This document shows positions 23,213 through 35,345 of a stretch of DNA of 64,000 nt, piece by piece (position 1 is the first letter of the stretch; every line of letters starts with the position of its first letter). Position numbers and translations under genes: made by a program. Location of the stretch: the NCBI GenBank assembly GCA_016748015.1, contig JAAOMT010000561.1, positions 132,026 through 196,025 on the forward strand. The letters run 5' to 3'. The notes below the pieces were generated by a model that was given only the letters and a program-made list of their open reading frames with translations, searched no databases and had not been told where the DNA came from. This DNA comes from Geosiphon pyriformis (Eukaryota; Glomeromycota; Glomeromycetes; Archaeosporales; Geosiphonaceae).

Positions 23213-26200
23213 TATCTGCCAAAGCTTATAAATACTTTAAAATTTTTATCTATAATTTTACAGAAAATATTATTGAGATTTTTAAAAAAATTCTTATTTG
23301 TTTATTATTTTAGACATTTAAAATTCCAAAAAACCTCAATTTATTTCTAATTTTATATAATTGTTTTTATTGTGTAATATTACTTCTTAAATATAAAACA
23401 TGTTAAAAAAAAGCTATCTATTTACTATAAAAAAAATTAATAAACTTAATTTGGTAAATTTAAGTACTTTTTAACAAATACAATTCAAAATTCTATTAAA
23501 CCAATATTTTAATATCTTTGCCAATGAAAATAAATTTAGATATACTAATATTATAAAATATAAAATTAATACTAGAAATACTAAACTTATTAAATAATAA
23601 ATATATTAAGTTATTTTAGATAAAAACAATCTAATTAAACAGAAAATACAGTAAATATTAAACAATAACCCAATAAAAAAATTATTAAGTTTATGATTAT
23701 TATTTATTATTTTAATCACAAAAAAAATGGAAAAATTTATTTTTGTATTAATTATTAAAAACTTAATAATATTATTTAAAAAAATAGCTATTAACTCTTC
23801 TAATTCAAAAATTTTTTGACAATTTAGAGGACAAAAAATAGTTCTCTTTATTAAACTTAGTCTACAAATATTAACAAATTAAAATAAATACAATTGACAA
23901 AAAAACTTGCTTTTATTATGCAAAATAAAGTTTAATATAATGTTTTTTGAATTTTTTAATACTTTTGTTATTTTTTAATGCTTAATAAATATTATGTATA
24001 AAAAAATTCTTTAAAAATTAATTGTTATTTATTTAGATAATACCAATGTGTTTTTAGAAATATTTAATAATTATTTACTTTATTTTTAATAAGTTTTTGA
24101 CTGTTTTTAAATCATTAAACTAAAACTTAATTTTAAAAAATACTTTTTTGAAAAAATTGAGCTTAAATTTTTAGAATATATTATTAAAAAAAATAAAATA
24201 AAGCCAAATTTAAACAAAGTTCAGAAAATTAAAATTTTTTTTGTTTCAGCCAATTTTTGTAAACTACAAAATTTTTTAAAACTTACCAAATATTATTATT
24301 ACTTTATTAAAAAAATTTTTAATATTATCAAATCTCTTTACTATTTGTTTTCAAAATATATACTGTATATATAGAAAACTAAACAACAAAAAACCTTTAA
24401 TTATTTAAGTACTAATTTATCAAAATCTTAATCTTAATATATTTAAATTTCAATAAATAGTTTATTATAGCCACTAATATATTAAAAAATGCTTTTAGAA
24501 CAGTATTATCTTAAATTGGGCCAAATAATAAGAAACATCCAACTATTTATGTTAGCAAAAACATTAGTACAGCTAAAAAAATATACAATATTACAAATTT
24601 AGAATGTTTTGCTATTTATTAAACTATATAAAACTTAAGATATTATTTAATTTAATTTATATACTAATTATAAAAGACTTATTTAATTATTTAGCAAATT
24701 ACAACTTAAAAGAAATATACAAGATAAAATACTTATTTACAACAATTTTTATATAAAGTATATTATAAAAAAATAGTTAAAAACATTAATACTAACAGCT
24801 TATTAAAAATAACTTAAATCTAATTTTGTGTTTATAGATATTATTATTTATCAATGATCATATTAATATTTTTTAACACTTTATTTCAAAAAAAAATTAT
24901 CTTAACAAAAACAAAATGTTATATAAAAAAAAGCTTAAAATTATCTTATTCACAATAAATAATTATATTAATAAAAATACTATATTATAATAAATTATAA
25001 AAGATATTAAAAAAAAATCATTCTGTTTAACATGTACTTTAATTTAACAGCAAAACATTTTAACAAAAATATTATCTTAGCAAAAACAATTAATATATAT
25101 TATTGGTCAACAATATATAAAAATATTTTTGAATATATTTGTAATTGTAATTTTTGTCAAAAAAAAAGAACTATAGTAATAAAACTATTTTAATTTATTC
25201 TAGTTAGAAATTTATTTGATAAAATTAGAATTAATTTAATTAGATCTTTTTCAATTACTATAAAAAAAAATTGATATATTGTAATAGTTGTAAACTATCT
25301 TATAAAATAGCCAAAAATCTGAATTATTTTAGTTATAAATGCCAAAACAGTAGCTAAATTCATATATTAAAACTTGATCTATTAACATAAATGCTCAAAA
25401 AAATTATTATCTAATCAAAAAACTTACTTTGTCAATAATACTTTGGTGAAATTAAGCTAATAATTTAGAATAAAACAATTTTTATTATCTTTATATTATT
25501 TTTAAACAAATAAATTAGTAAAAAAATTTAATTAAATATTGTGCAAAGTACTAACAAAAAAGTTATAAAAATATACAAAAATAAGACTTATTTATACTTT
25601 TAGTATTATTTGTATATTAAACATTAAAGCAAATACTATTTAATTTATATTATTCAAATTAATATATATAAAAAAAATCATATTGTTTATTAAATTAAAA
25701 AAATTTTTTTTTAACAAAAACAATTATTAAAGAGAACTTTAAAGTTACCTTACATTAAAAAACATATTAATTTATAGAAATACTAGAAAACAATTATAGA
25801 ATAGCAGTTAACAATATTAATAACTTTTAAAAATAATAATAAAAAAACATAATAATTGTTTACTAAACTAATTAATTGAATTTAAAATTAGAAACCAAAT
25901 GTTATTATATTATATTAAAGCTAAAAAATAATAGAATGAAAATTTTAATCCAAAATAAAATAAACTATTTTATATACACAAAGTTCTTGGTAATAAAGCT
26001 TATAAATTATAATTATAAGACAGAATTTTAAAAAAAATCATATATAAAAATTGCTTAAAACTTTATTATATAAATATTTGAATTATATGAATTAGATATA
26101 TAAATATTAAAAAACAAGAAAAAAAGCTTAAATATTCTTAGCATAGACCTATTAAATAAAATTCTGAAACTTTTACAATAATTATTTAAAGCAATTTAAC

Positions 26201-26324
26201 AATTCACAATACTAATAAAAATCACAATTAATTGAAAAAAAATATAATACAAAAATATAAACAAAGAAAAAATAAACAAAAATTTTACTAAAACTAAATA
26301 TTTTTATTTTTATAATATTATTAA
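23213..26324 (+). pseudogene. Ty3/Gypsy pol (reverse transcriptase, RNase H, integrase), heavily mutated
   Basis: Plus-strand pol remnants in the expected order. Reverse transcriptase at 23958-24062: NTFVIF, stop, CLINIMYKKIL, then VIYLDNTNVFLE, where the family has NAPATFQ and YLDD. RNase H at 24461-24619: FIIATNILKNAFRTVLS, stop, IGPNNKKHPTIYVSKN, TNLECFAIY. Integrase zinc finger near 25089-25175 (YYWSTIYKNIFEYICNCNFC). Integrase core near 25197-25400 (LVRNLFDKIRINLI, IVVNYLIK, NAKTVAKFIY). C-terminal part at 25983-26080 (VLGNKAYKL, DRILKKIIYKNCLKLYYINI). Most differences from the family are C-to-T or G-to-A, including YLDD to YLDN. The element cannot be functional. Order RT, RNase H, integrase supports Ty3/Gypsy. 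Confidence 0.8.
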
Positions 26325-27265
26325 TAGATTTTAATCATTAATTAACATAAAATTACTCTTATAATTTTTATTCTTAATTAGTATATATTACTTTAATATC
26401 ACTTATTATTTTAATTAAATTATCAAATATTATTATCTAATTAATAATCTGATTTGTATAATACATAATTATAATAATTAAATTATACAATATAATAAAT
26501 TCTATAATATTTAAAAATTTATTGAAATTTGTAGAATTTTGTAAAATAATTTAATAATTCATTAAAATAATTTATAGTTTATAGAAACAACTTATAGTTT
26601 ACTAAAATGTATCTTTAGTTTATTAAAATAATAGCAAAAAAAAAATACAAGTTCAAAAATTAGTACTATAATAAATTGTATAAAAAAAGAGTTTTTTTCT
26701 TTAAAAAAATATATTTATCTTAAAATTATCTTAGTTAAAATCAATTATCTTTTTTATATTCTTACAAAAAATAATAAAAATTAAATACTTTGAAAACCCA
26801 AAACTCTTCAAATTATTTACACTTAAAATTTTTTGTAATTTAACTAATATTTTAAAATTAATTAACTAATTTTAGTAATCCATTAGTGATTTCAAATCTA
26901 AATAAAAAATATTTTTCTTAATAAATTTTTATTTTTTTACATTTTTTTAATTTTTTTTTAATTTTTTATTATAATTATTAGAATAGTTTACAGACAAAAT
27001 TTTTGTAGAAAATTAATTTTTACAACACAATTTTAGTAAGCTTTTAGATAAGCATTTTTTGGAAAAGAGTTAACTTTTACTGTAAAATAACTATACAAGT
27101 AATTAACATAGAATTGGTTATTTTACTTATAAGCTTAACAGTTTAAAATATAAGAGATAATTTGAAAATAAATTCAATTATTAAAGATTTACTGGCTTTC
27201 AATAATTAAGAATTAAAAGTAAAGCAACAACAACAAACAGTTAAAAAAAGAGACCAAAAACTTTT
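26325..27265 (+). repeat. 3' LTR of the Ty3/Gypsy element
   Basis: Second copy of the sequence at 18465-19315, about 0.9 kb, directly after the integrase C-terminal region. It carries the matching AATTAGTACTATAATAAATT block and ends AGAGACCAAAAAC. The boundaries are approximate. Confidence 0.68.
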
Positions 27266-27719
27266 AATAACAACAAATAATTAAAAAAAAAGATATATAA
27301 TTTTGAATAATAATTAATTATAAAACTAAACACTAAAAAATAAATTTCTGAAAATTCTAAAACATAGAAAGAAAAATTTTTATTAACATATTGGTTTTTT
27401 AAAATTGATAAAAAACTAGATTTACAGATATTATATATAAATAACAACAAACAAATATTCAATAAAAAAGCTCTTAAATAAGTATTATACTATAAAATAA
27501 TATATTGACTATATATGACATTCAAATACTGTTTTGTTATATTATTAGACAAATTATTAAAGACTATTATAGTTAATAACATAGAATAAATAACAAATTT
27601 TTATTTTAAAGAATTACAAAAAGCAATATTTAATATAATAATTGAATACTATACTAAAAAACAATTTTAAAAAATACATATAATTTTATAAAAGCTCAAT
27701 TCTAAAATAAAAAAATATT
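27266..27719. other. AT-rich spacer between the Gypsy LTR and repeat A
   Basis: About 450 bp with no recognisable feature. It has no obvious counterpart between repeat A and the LTR on the left side, where the two abut. Confidence 0.4.
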
Positions 27720-28542
27720 ATTATTTAAATAAAAACCAATTTAAAACTATTAAAAAATGTAATTAATATATAATAATATAAAAACATAATAACACAAAAT
27801 AATACAGAATAATATAAAATAATACAGAATAATATAAAATAACTTAAAATAATACAAGATTATACAATAATATGAAATAGCACAAAATAATTAATAATAA
27901 TATAAAATAACTAGTTATAACATAAAAAAATAAAAAAATAGTTAAAATAATAAATAATAACTAGTAATAACAAACAATTAAAAGCAATCTTATAAAACTA
28001 AAAAATATATATAAAAGTGAATAGTTTTAACAGATAGAAAAGAACAGTAAAAAAAAACAAGAATTATTTCTTTTTTAATATCTTATTTTTAACTTAATTA
28101 ACTTTATTTTATATATATATAGATTAATTTAATAAAATCTTATTATTTAATTTATATATAAATATTTTTAATATTTTAATTGTCAAAATTGAAATAATTG
28201 TCTCTTTTATTTTTATTTTAGACCAAATATTATTAACATAAAAATGCTTTAAAATCATAATAATTTAGATTAATTATTCTTAATTACAGTAATTAATAAT
28301 ACTAAATTATTATTATTTATTTATTTTTTTTATTTTTATTTTATTTTTATTTTTTTTATTTGAGTATCAATTTTATCTTATTAGTTTACTAAAAAAACAA
28401 AAAAACAATATTAAACTCTAGTAATTATGTTTATTAATTCAGAAAAAAATATAATAAGAATAATATAATTAAAAAAACCATATTTCTGTACTTTATAACC
28501 AAAAAACTTAATAAATAGAATATTAAACAACAAAAATTTTCA
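27720..28542. repeat. Direct repeat A, copy 2, left part
   Basis: Matches 15840-16735 in the same orientation, up to the LINE insertion. It ends with AATATTAAACAACAAAAATTTT, the counterpart of AATATTAAACAGAAAAATTTTT in copy 1 (16720-16741). Confidence 0.68.
28532..28542 (+). repeat. Target-site duplication, left (AAAAATTTTCA)
   Basis: The 11-mer AAAAATTTTCA immediately before the LINE recurs at 35346-35356 immediately after its poly-A tail. Repeat A copy 1 at 16731 has the sequence only once, as an empty site. Because the tail is poly-A, the duplication could be slightly shorter. Confidence 0.72.
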
Positions 28543-28681
28543 AATATTGTGGACTTCTTTCTCTCTTACCTCCAAAAAACCTCAAAAAGCATATTTCAAA
28601 AGAAGTTTTTTTTGTTATTTTATACTGTTTTTCATTACTTTACAAGAAACAAATCCTTTTGTTGTTGACCTGGCTGCTCCC

Positions 28682-30525
28682 ATGAGTGGTACTGGTGCTA
28701 AAAAAAGGTCGATCAGAGTTCCAACATCTGGTTCAGTTAGTAGTGGTTCAAGTCATAAGATCAAGAAACCTTCTAGTGGTGCTAAGCTATCAAATAATGG
28801 TGCGACTCTCAAAGGTAGTGGATCTGGTCAAGTGGTTGGGCAGTTTAATAGCATAGATACTGATAAGAAGGCTTCCGAAGGTAAAGGAGTATCTGATTCC
28901 AAGATAAATACACTTCAAGCCAAGCACTTCAATAATAGTGTGATTATTGGCTCCCTTTTTGGCTCTATTAATTATGACATGGAGGAGAAAAAAGAGATTT
29001 CTCTTCCCTTCCATAAGTCTTTTTCTTTGGATAAGGCATGGATTGATCCTAAAGTCATTAAAACTCAGGTGGAAGTAGCTGTAAAAAAATCTTTCACTTT
29101 GGACATCAATCTTTCGGCTATGAAAAGAAAATCAGCAACAGTCAAAATTCATGTTATAAGAAAATTATTTTTAGTAATCAATGGTTTTGGGAGAGCCATT
29201 ACCCCCTCAAAATTTGAAGAGATCATCAGATCTACCTTTACCTCTGAAGCAAGCATGGAAAAGGCCACCTCTTTGGCCAGAGAAAATAACATTATAGTAA
29301 ACAGCAATCTTAAGAGACAAGGAATTTGCTCAGATTAGGCCATAGCAATCAAAAAAATTTCCATAGATACGCCAAAAGAAATGATCATCACTGCAGTATC
29401 CAAGTTTGGACAAATTAAGTTGATCAAAATCCAACTTATTGGTTTATGGCAGAAGGCTGTGGTAGAATTTGCTGAATTGAAACAGGCTGTGTCTTTGGCT
29501 GCTAAGTAGTCTTTCCTAATTGGTAAAGACTCAGTTTGTGTGGCTATGGTGGTGGGTGATCATAATACTTGGGCTTCTAGAGATCAATTCAAGACACTTT
29601 TGTTTACTTTGCCTGTGGGAACAACTGTTTATAATCTCGGTAATCTATTGGATGGGGCTAGTAGAAAAAGTTGCATAATCAACCATTCCTTGGAGACTGG
29701 AAATAGGTTTCGTTGTGCTGTGGTTGGCTTTGAGTTTAATGAAATGCTGGAGTCTGCTTTTCACACGGAACCAATCCTTGGTGGTATGAAGCTTTCTTGG
29801 GTTAGATTGGATCTGGTTCAGTGTGAACAGTATAGAAAATTTGGTCATTCTACTTTGGAGTGTGATGTTGAGGTCACTTCTACTTTTAGATCTCCCAAGT
29901 CTTTTAAAAGGGTTGTTTCTGATGGGAATCGCCTCCAGTTGGCCGATTGTATGCAAAAAAAGATGTGCCTATTGCTCGACTGGTTGCTTTTGGTAGCAAA
30001 TTGTGGGTCCAAGTAGTCTCCCTTATACTTTCGTCTAATAATTCTCACTTTGGTTTTGATCCTGGTTTTGGCTCTCTTTCTTCTGGTGCCTCAGATGTGA
30101 TTGGTCTCTCTCCTCATATGATTCTTGCTAGTACATCCTTGGAGGCTTGTCTTGCTTCTTTGGAGCATTCTGTGGAGTTTCTTGTGGATAAGATATCTGG
30201 TATTGTGAGTAAACTTGATAATTTGGTCTTGGTGCCTTCCACTCTTACCTTTTCTTCTCAAAATTTGGTGGTTTCAGTCATGGCAAATGTGGGGTTTGAT
30301 TCGGACATGGCTTTGGATGATCCTAAGCCAGTACTTTTTCTCTCCCCTTTGGTTTTATTTAGTACTTCAGATTTAGGTTCGAGTAGTTCAAGAATTTTGA
30401 CCTCAAAAGTGGACTGTTTGAAGTCTAAGTTGATGGCTCTCGAGGCTTCAGTTTGTTCAGTTTTGGAGAAGTTAGATCAAATGTGTACTGGCTTGGGTTT
30501 TGCAGTTTCTTCTGTATCTCAATGA
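28682..30525 (+). pseudogene. LINE ORF1, broken
   Basis: Gag-like RNA-binding protein of the LINE. It starts MSGTGAKKRSIRVPTSGSVS at 28682. Stops occur at 29336-29338 and 29507-29509 (AK-stop-SFLIGKDS, where relatives have Trp). A frameshift near 29943 separates the 29540-30016 frame from the 29947-30525 frame. The zinc knuckle near 29822-29863 reads C-E-Q-Y-R-K-F-G-H-S-T-L-E-C: the second Cys is Tyr (TGT to TAT), so the CCHC site is lost. The N-terminal 45 codons before 28682 are an open leader, not necessarily translated. The ORF ends with a TGA that overlaps the ORF2 start. Confidence 0.82.
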
Positions 30526-33500
30526 GTAGTTTCATGTGGAAAATTGCGACATGCAATATCAGAAGAATGAACAATCCTGCTAAGCAAGCCGACATTATTC
30601 ATTGGCACAAAGATATAAACAATATGATTTCTATAGTTACTGAGACAAAGTTAAGGTGTAAGGTTTGCCCTTAGATTGTTAATAAGTTTTCTGGTGTGCG
30701 TGTGTTCATCTCTGGCTTGAATTTGGGTTATCTCGGTTCTGGTGTAGCTATCATTATGGATGTTGCTTTAGCCAAACATATGTATAGGATTTCTGAAGTT
30801 CCTGGTTGTCTTCTTGCTTTCAAGCTGTTTTTCAAGAACAAACTTTCTGTTTCTGTTTTAGGTCTGTATGCTGGTACATCTATGTCAATGTGTTTCTCAC
30901 AAGCTGATGAAATAAATGCTTTGATTGCTGATGCTGTGAATGAGTCTTCCTTTGTAATTTTGGGCAGTAACTTCAATGAGGATGGTTTTCGTAAGAGTGC
31001 CAGCTTCAAGAAGTGTGGTACATTAGGCCTGGTTAACTCCCTCGTCAATAGTGTATTTCTAAAAGTTCTAACATGGAGTAATTCTTGGAGTGTGATAAAA
31101 ACAATTGACTATCTGTTTGTATCTTCCAATTTGGTCAATGCTATAGTGGATCGCAGTGTCCTGGAGGTTAGTGGATTCTTTGATACTGACCACCAGTCTG
31201 TTTTGATGTCAGTCGGTTTGGGTGGATTGTTAGACATGCATCTGTGCTTGCTTCGCAAGCAGGCCAATAGGGATCACTGGAAGTATAATTTCAAAAATGC
31301 TGATGCCACTTTATAGTCAAAGTTCAAGGAAGCTATAGTGGCAAATTCTGCCTTGTTCACTGGTGGTTTCTTAGAAGCCAAAGAGTGTTTAGACTTAAAT
31401 GCTATGTGGGATGCTATTCATAGAACAATGTGTTTTTTGGCTAATGAGGTGTTTAAAAAAATATGGTTCAAAGAATATGATAGAGTTTTCACCAAATGTT
31501 CATCTAGATTTCATAGGTTGGAGCTTCTGGTTTTTAAATTGGTTAAAGCTTCTCGTTTGGTTGATTATAGTAAGTTTGTTTTACTGCTTGATATCTGGGA
31601 TTCTTTTGATTCCATTAATGCATTTGTGGTGAGGTCTCTTTTTCTCTCAGGGTTTCCTTTTAACAGCATTCGTTCAATTTTGTCCAAAGTCAGGAAATCC
31701 TATCATGCATCAAAATTGTTGGAATCAAAATGCACTGAGAATTTTCAGATCAGATCAGCTATTAATAAAAAGATAGAAAGTTTCGAATCAAACAAAGATT
31801 ATACTATTAGAAGTGTTCTGGAAAGACCTTTTTGCAAGGTGGTGTTAAATCATCTGGTTGTTGGGGATGAGATGATTTTGGAATCTGATCCTGTCAAATC
31901 TAAGATGGATGAGATCATAGAGGGTTGAACATGGAGACATAGTGTAGTTCTGGATGTTAATAATGAATGGTCTCATCAATATCAACCATTAGAATATGTT
32001 TTTGATGATGCTTTTGCTGACACTATGGGCTGTGTAAACTTCGATGTTTTGTTTAGTGTGGTTTCAGACCTGCTTGATGGTAAAACCACTGAACTCTTGG
32101 GCATCTCTAATAAACTGTGGAAAAATTGTGACAAATCTGTTCTTGATATGCTTTTAGTGCTTATTAATTTCTGTTTCTCAAGTGAATTAGTGCCTAGTGC
32201 TTGAAAAGAGGCATGAGTCTCAATGATTCCTAAACCACATAAATGGGAGGGAGTCCTTATGAATACTCATCCTATTGTCTTGATTGAGACGGCCCATAAA
32301 ATTTTCTCTAAAATTCTCTCCAATAGGATCTCATTAGTGTGCAGCAAGTTTGATGTTCTCTGTGGGGACAATTTTTTCATTCTCAAGGGTACTATGACAC
32401 AGTCTCTTATCTTTGCTATAGATTTGGTAGTCAAAGATGCTCTAAAAAAGAACCGAAAGCTCTGGCTAGTTTTGTAAGACATGAGAAAGGCATACGATTC
32501 TGTTGGTTGGGAGCACCTTGAAAAGAGTCTGGTTAGAATCAAAATGTGTGGCAGCTTCATCCGCTTCTTTAAGTGTATTCACGTGGGTTGTACCAATCAG
32601 ATCATGACTGATTTTGGTTTAACTGATGGCTACCATGTCTATAATAGTTTGGATTAGGATGAAGTTTTCTTCCCTCTTTTGTGGCATATTTTTTATAATC
32701 CTCTTTTATGCAAAATCAAAAGACAGGAGAGTGTGTATGGATACAGATTAGTGTCCCATTATATATTGAAAAATGGTTGTGCTGAATCTCAGGCTGGCCT
32801 TTCTTTGTTTCTTGCCACCAGTGCCTTTGTTAATGATACAATCTGAGTTGGGAGCAATCAAACTGTTACTCAACATATTCTAGATATGGCTAGTGAGTTT
32901 TACTGAATCAATGACATCTCTATTAACAATGATAAAACTATGGCAATTCCAATCAACTGCCACATTGATAGACCTTTTCTTTTCATCAGTGGGGTGCTGA
33001 TTACCATTGCCAGAAAAAGGAAGTCCCATCATTATCTGGGTATCTTTTTTTTGACTGAAGATCTCTCAAAGTCCAGTCTGGTAAAAGCTCATTTGGACAT
33101 TCGTTTCTTTTCCAATATGGTGCTCAAAAAGGCTGTCTCTGATAAACAATTTTTGTATTTGGTGTCTGCTGTTCTGTATCTTATTGTCAGCTTTAGAACA
33201 CAGTTTAGTTTTATACTGGTTAGTGTGTGTCACAAGTGAGATGCTCTAATCAGAAAGAGCTTGAAGTTGAAATCAGGTTTACTGTCTGACTTCCCTAGTA
33301 ATACAATACACCACCCGTTTTTTTATGGTTTGAAATTCTTCATCCAAATTCAGTTAGAGGGCAAGGTGACGTCCCTTATTTGTTTTGCAAACTCTGGTGG
33401 TGTTTTGGGTCATTTATTTTCTCACAGGTTCTATGACTTGTAAGTTTTATGTTGGCATCCTGTCCATCCTTTGTGTCTTCCTGTCTACATTTATGTTAGT

Positions 33501-35210
33501 CCTTCCAACAATTTCCTTACAGACTTGGTTTGCATTCTTCTTAAAAACAGTTTATCTTTGGGTGGTTATTTGGGCAACTCTTTTCTGTTACGTGGTGGGG
33601 TACCAATATCTACTGTTCTCAGTGAATCAAAATTTTTCCAGTTCCTTCCTTCTCTCTAATGACATGACATTGCCTTCATGAACCAAATCCATAATCACTG
33701 TGGTCTCGTTTTTGATTGGCTTACCTTCAAGCAGTAGAAGAGACTGGACCCATGTGGTCTTGTTCCTAAGTGGTTTCAGCTTTCAACTATGTTTCTCAGT
33801 GAAGTGGTATCTATTCCTTCATGTCCTTCTGCTTTGGATGCTGTTGGCCTTCCTAGTATTGTCTCTTCTCAAAGTCTCAATTTTATTCATTGTTAACTCT
33901 CTCTTGTTGTTGCTGATGCTATTTCAGTGTACACAGATGGGTCTCTTAAAGGCTTAGGCACGTCTGGCTGTAGAACTGGTGCTGGAGTTTTTTTTAAGGA
34001 CATTGGTTTGGGGTTAGGTGTTAGTGTTTTGGGTTCGATGTCGTCAACTTTGGCTGAAATGCAGGCCATTGCTTTGGCTCTGGAATGTGTCCCTCCTTCC
34101 AGTTTCATTTGTTTGTTTTTTGACAGTTAATCTGCTTTGGATGCATGTAAATCAGAACTTGGTCTGATATGTCCAGATTTTCGCAATCAGTGTTGGATTA
34201 AACGTCAGCACATTGTGAACATTATTTGGAATAATAATTTAAGGGTGGATTGATACAAGGTGAAGAGTCACTCCAGAATTTTGGGAAATGACCGAGCTAA
34301 TATGATTGCTGATGCTGTCTCTTTTTCTGCCTGGTGCCTTTTTCCATACTTAAATAAACGTTTCTTGATAGCTAATAGTGGTGTGGTCTCTGCCAACTCT
34401 AGACACTTTGTTTGAGATATTTTTTGTTCCATTAATTGTGTTCACTGGGAAGTTGGGTCAGGTTCAAAGTTCTTGCCTGATAGTTTACTTTCTGATGTTG
34501 ATTGACATTGCTCCTCATTTGTATGGCATTCTGACTCGCATATGGCCTCTGGGTTTATTAGCAAGTTTTCGATGGATCTTCACACTTATTTTATGAAAGC
34601 TTTGCACCACTGGCTACCAGTGGCTGTTCGCAAGCGTCTCTATGACAGGCGTTATCCCAGTGTGTTGTGTTTACATTGTGGTGAAGTGGAGGTGTCGGAT
34701 CATGTTTTTGTCTGTGAATTTGATTGTGGTGCTTGTTGTTGAATTTTAGACTCCTACGTAAGCTCTTGGAGTGCGCTTTCTGGTTTATCTGTTTCTTCTT
34801 CTGGTGTTTTGCAGTTGTTGTTTACTTGTGTCTCAGATGTTTCTGTGTCTATGGCCCTGTTTAAGGATTTTGTTTTTGATGGGTGGTATCATGAAGCCGT
34901 TTTTTTTAGTTCTGACCCCAAGCTTGCTCATTTGAGGATTGTTGAGTTTGTTTGGTCTCTTGGTGCTGCTTTCAGAACCAAAGTTTGGTTGGTTTGTGTT
35001 AAATATTATGTATTCATGGAGAAGAATGACCATATCTTATCGGACGGGTCAGTTCCTGTCCTGATTTCTGGTTTGGGTTCTAAATTCTCAGTGGAAGTAG
35101 TCAGGTTGCTGGGTGTTGCTGAAGCTATAGGTGTTCATTTTGGATATTATAAACAGTGTGTGTTTTTTTCTGGTGTTGATAATTCTGTTGTAGTTCATAT
35201 AAATGTATAG
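30522..35210 (+). pseudogene. LINE ORF2: endonuclease, reverse transcriptase, RNase H, broken by stops
   Basis: A single frame of 1,563 codons, with no frameshift but many stops (for example 30672, 31314, 31926, 32202, 32214, 32475, 32844). APE-type endonuclease at 30522 to about 31230: CNIRRMN, TETKLR, and FVILGSNFNEDG, where the family Asp is Asn, then TDHQSV. Reverse transcriptase about 32200-33000: MIPKPHKWEG, then DMRKAYDSVGWEHL. The catalytic box reads FVNDTI at 32826 instead of FADD. RNase H about 33920-34330: VYTDGSLKG, TLAEMQAIALAL, FFDS and GNDRAN, with the acidic residues present. A C-terminal zinc motif near 34670 reads CLHCGEVEVSDHVFVC. Stops replace Trp (TGG to TGA/TAG) or Gln (CAA/CAG to TAA/TAG). 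Not able to move itself. Confidence 0.85.
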
Positions 35211-35345
35211 TATTGTCCTGATTAGTTTGAGTGACTGGTCACATGTGGAAATACATATGATTTATATCTAGTTTAGATTATTTCTTTGATGTATTATTTT
35301 AGGCAGTATTTGGGCCTTATTCGTAAAACATTAATAAAAAAAAAA

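Larger units (their letters stand above)
28543..35345 (+). mobile_element. Near-complete LINE (non-LTR retrotransposon), 6.8 kb
   Basis: Two-ORF element with a short 5' leader (28543-28681), ORF1 (28682-30525), overlapping ORF2 (30522-35210), a 3' untranslated tail of about 125 bp, and terminal poly-A (35336-35350, shared with the duplicated target). It sits inside repeat A copy 2 and carries 11-bp target-site duplications, so it arrived by target-primed reverse transcription. G+C content is well above that of the surrounding island, which suggests it is the youngest large insertion, yet both ORFs carry many stops. The ORF order and the EN-RT-RNase H arrangement resemble LINEs with RNase H domains. 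Confidence 0.85.

Noticed and set aside
15900-28100. CRISPR-like or satellite array
   Set aside because: The short repeats lack regular unique spacers and the sequence is eukaryotic; they are AT-rich tandem arrays inside transposons.
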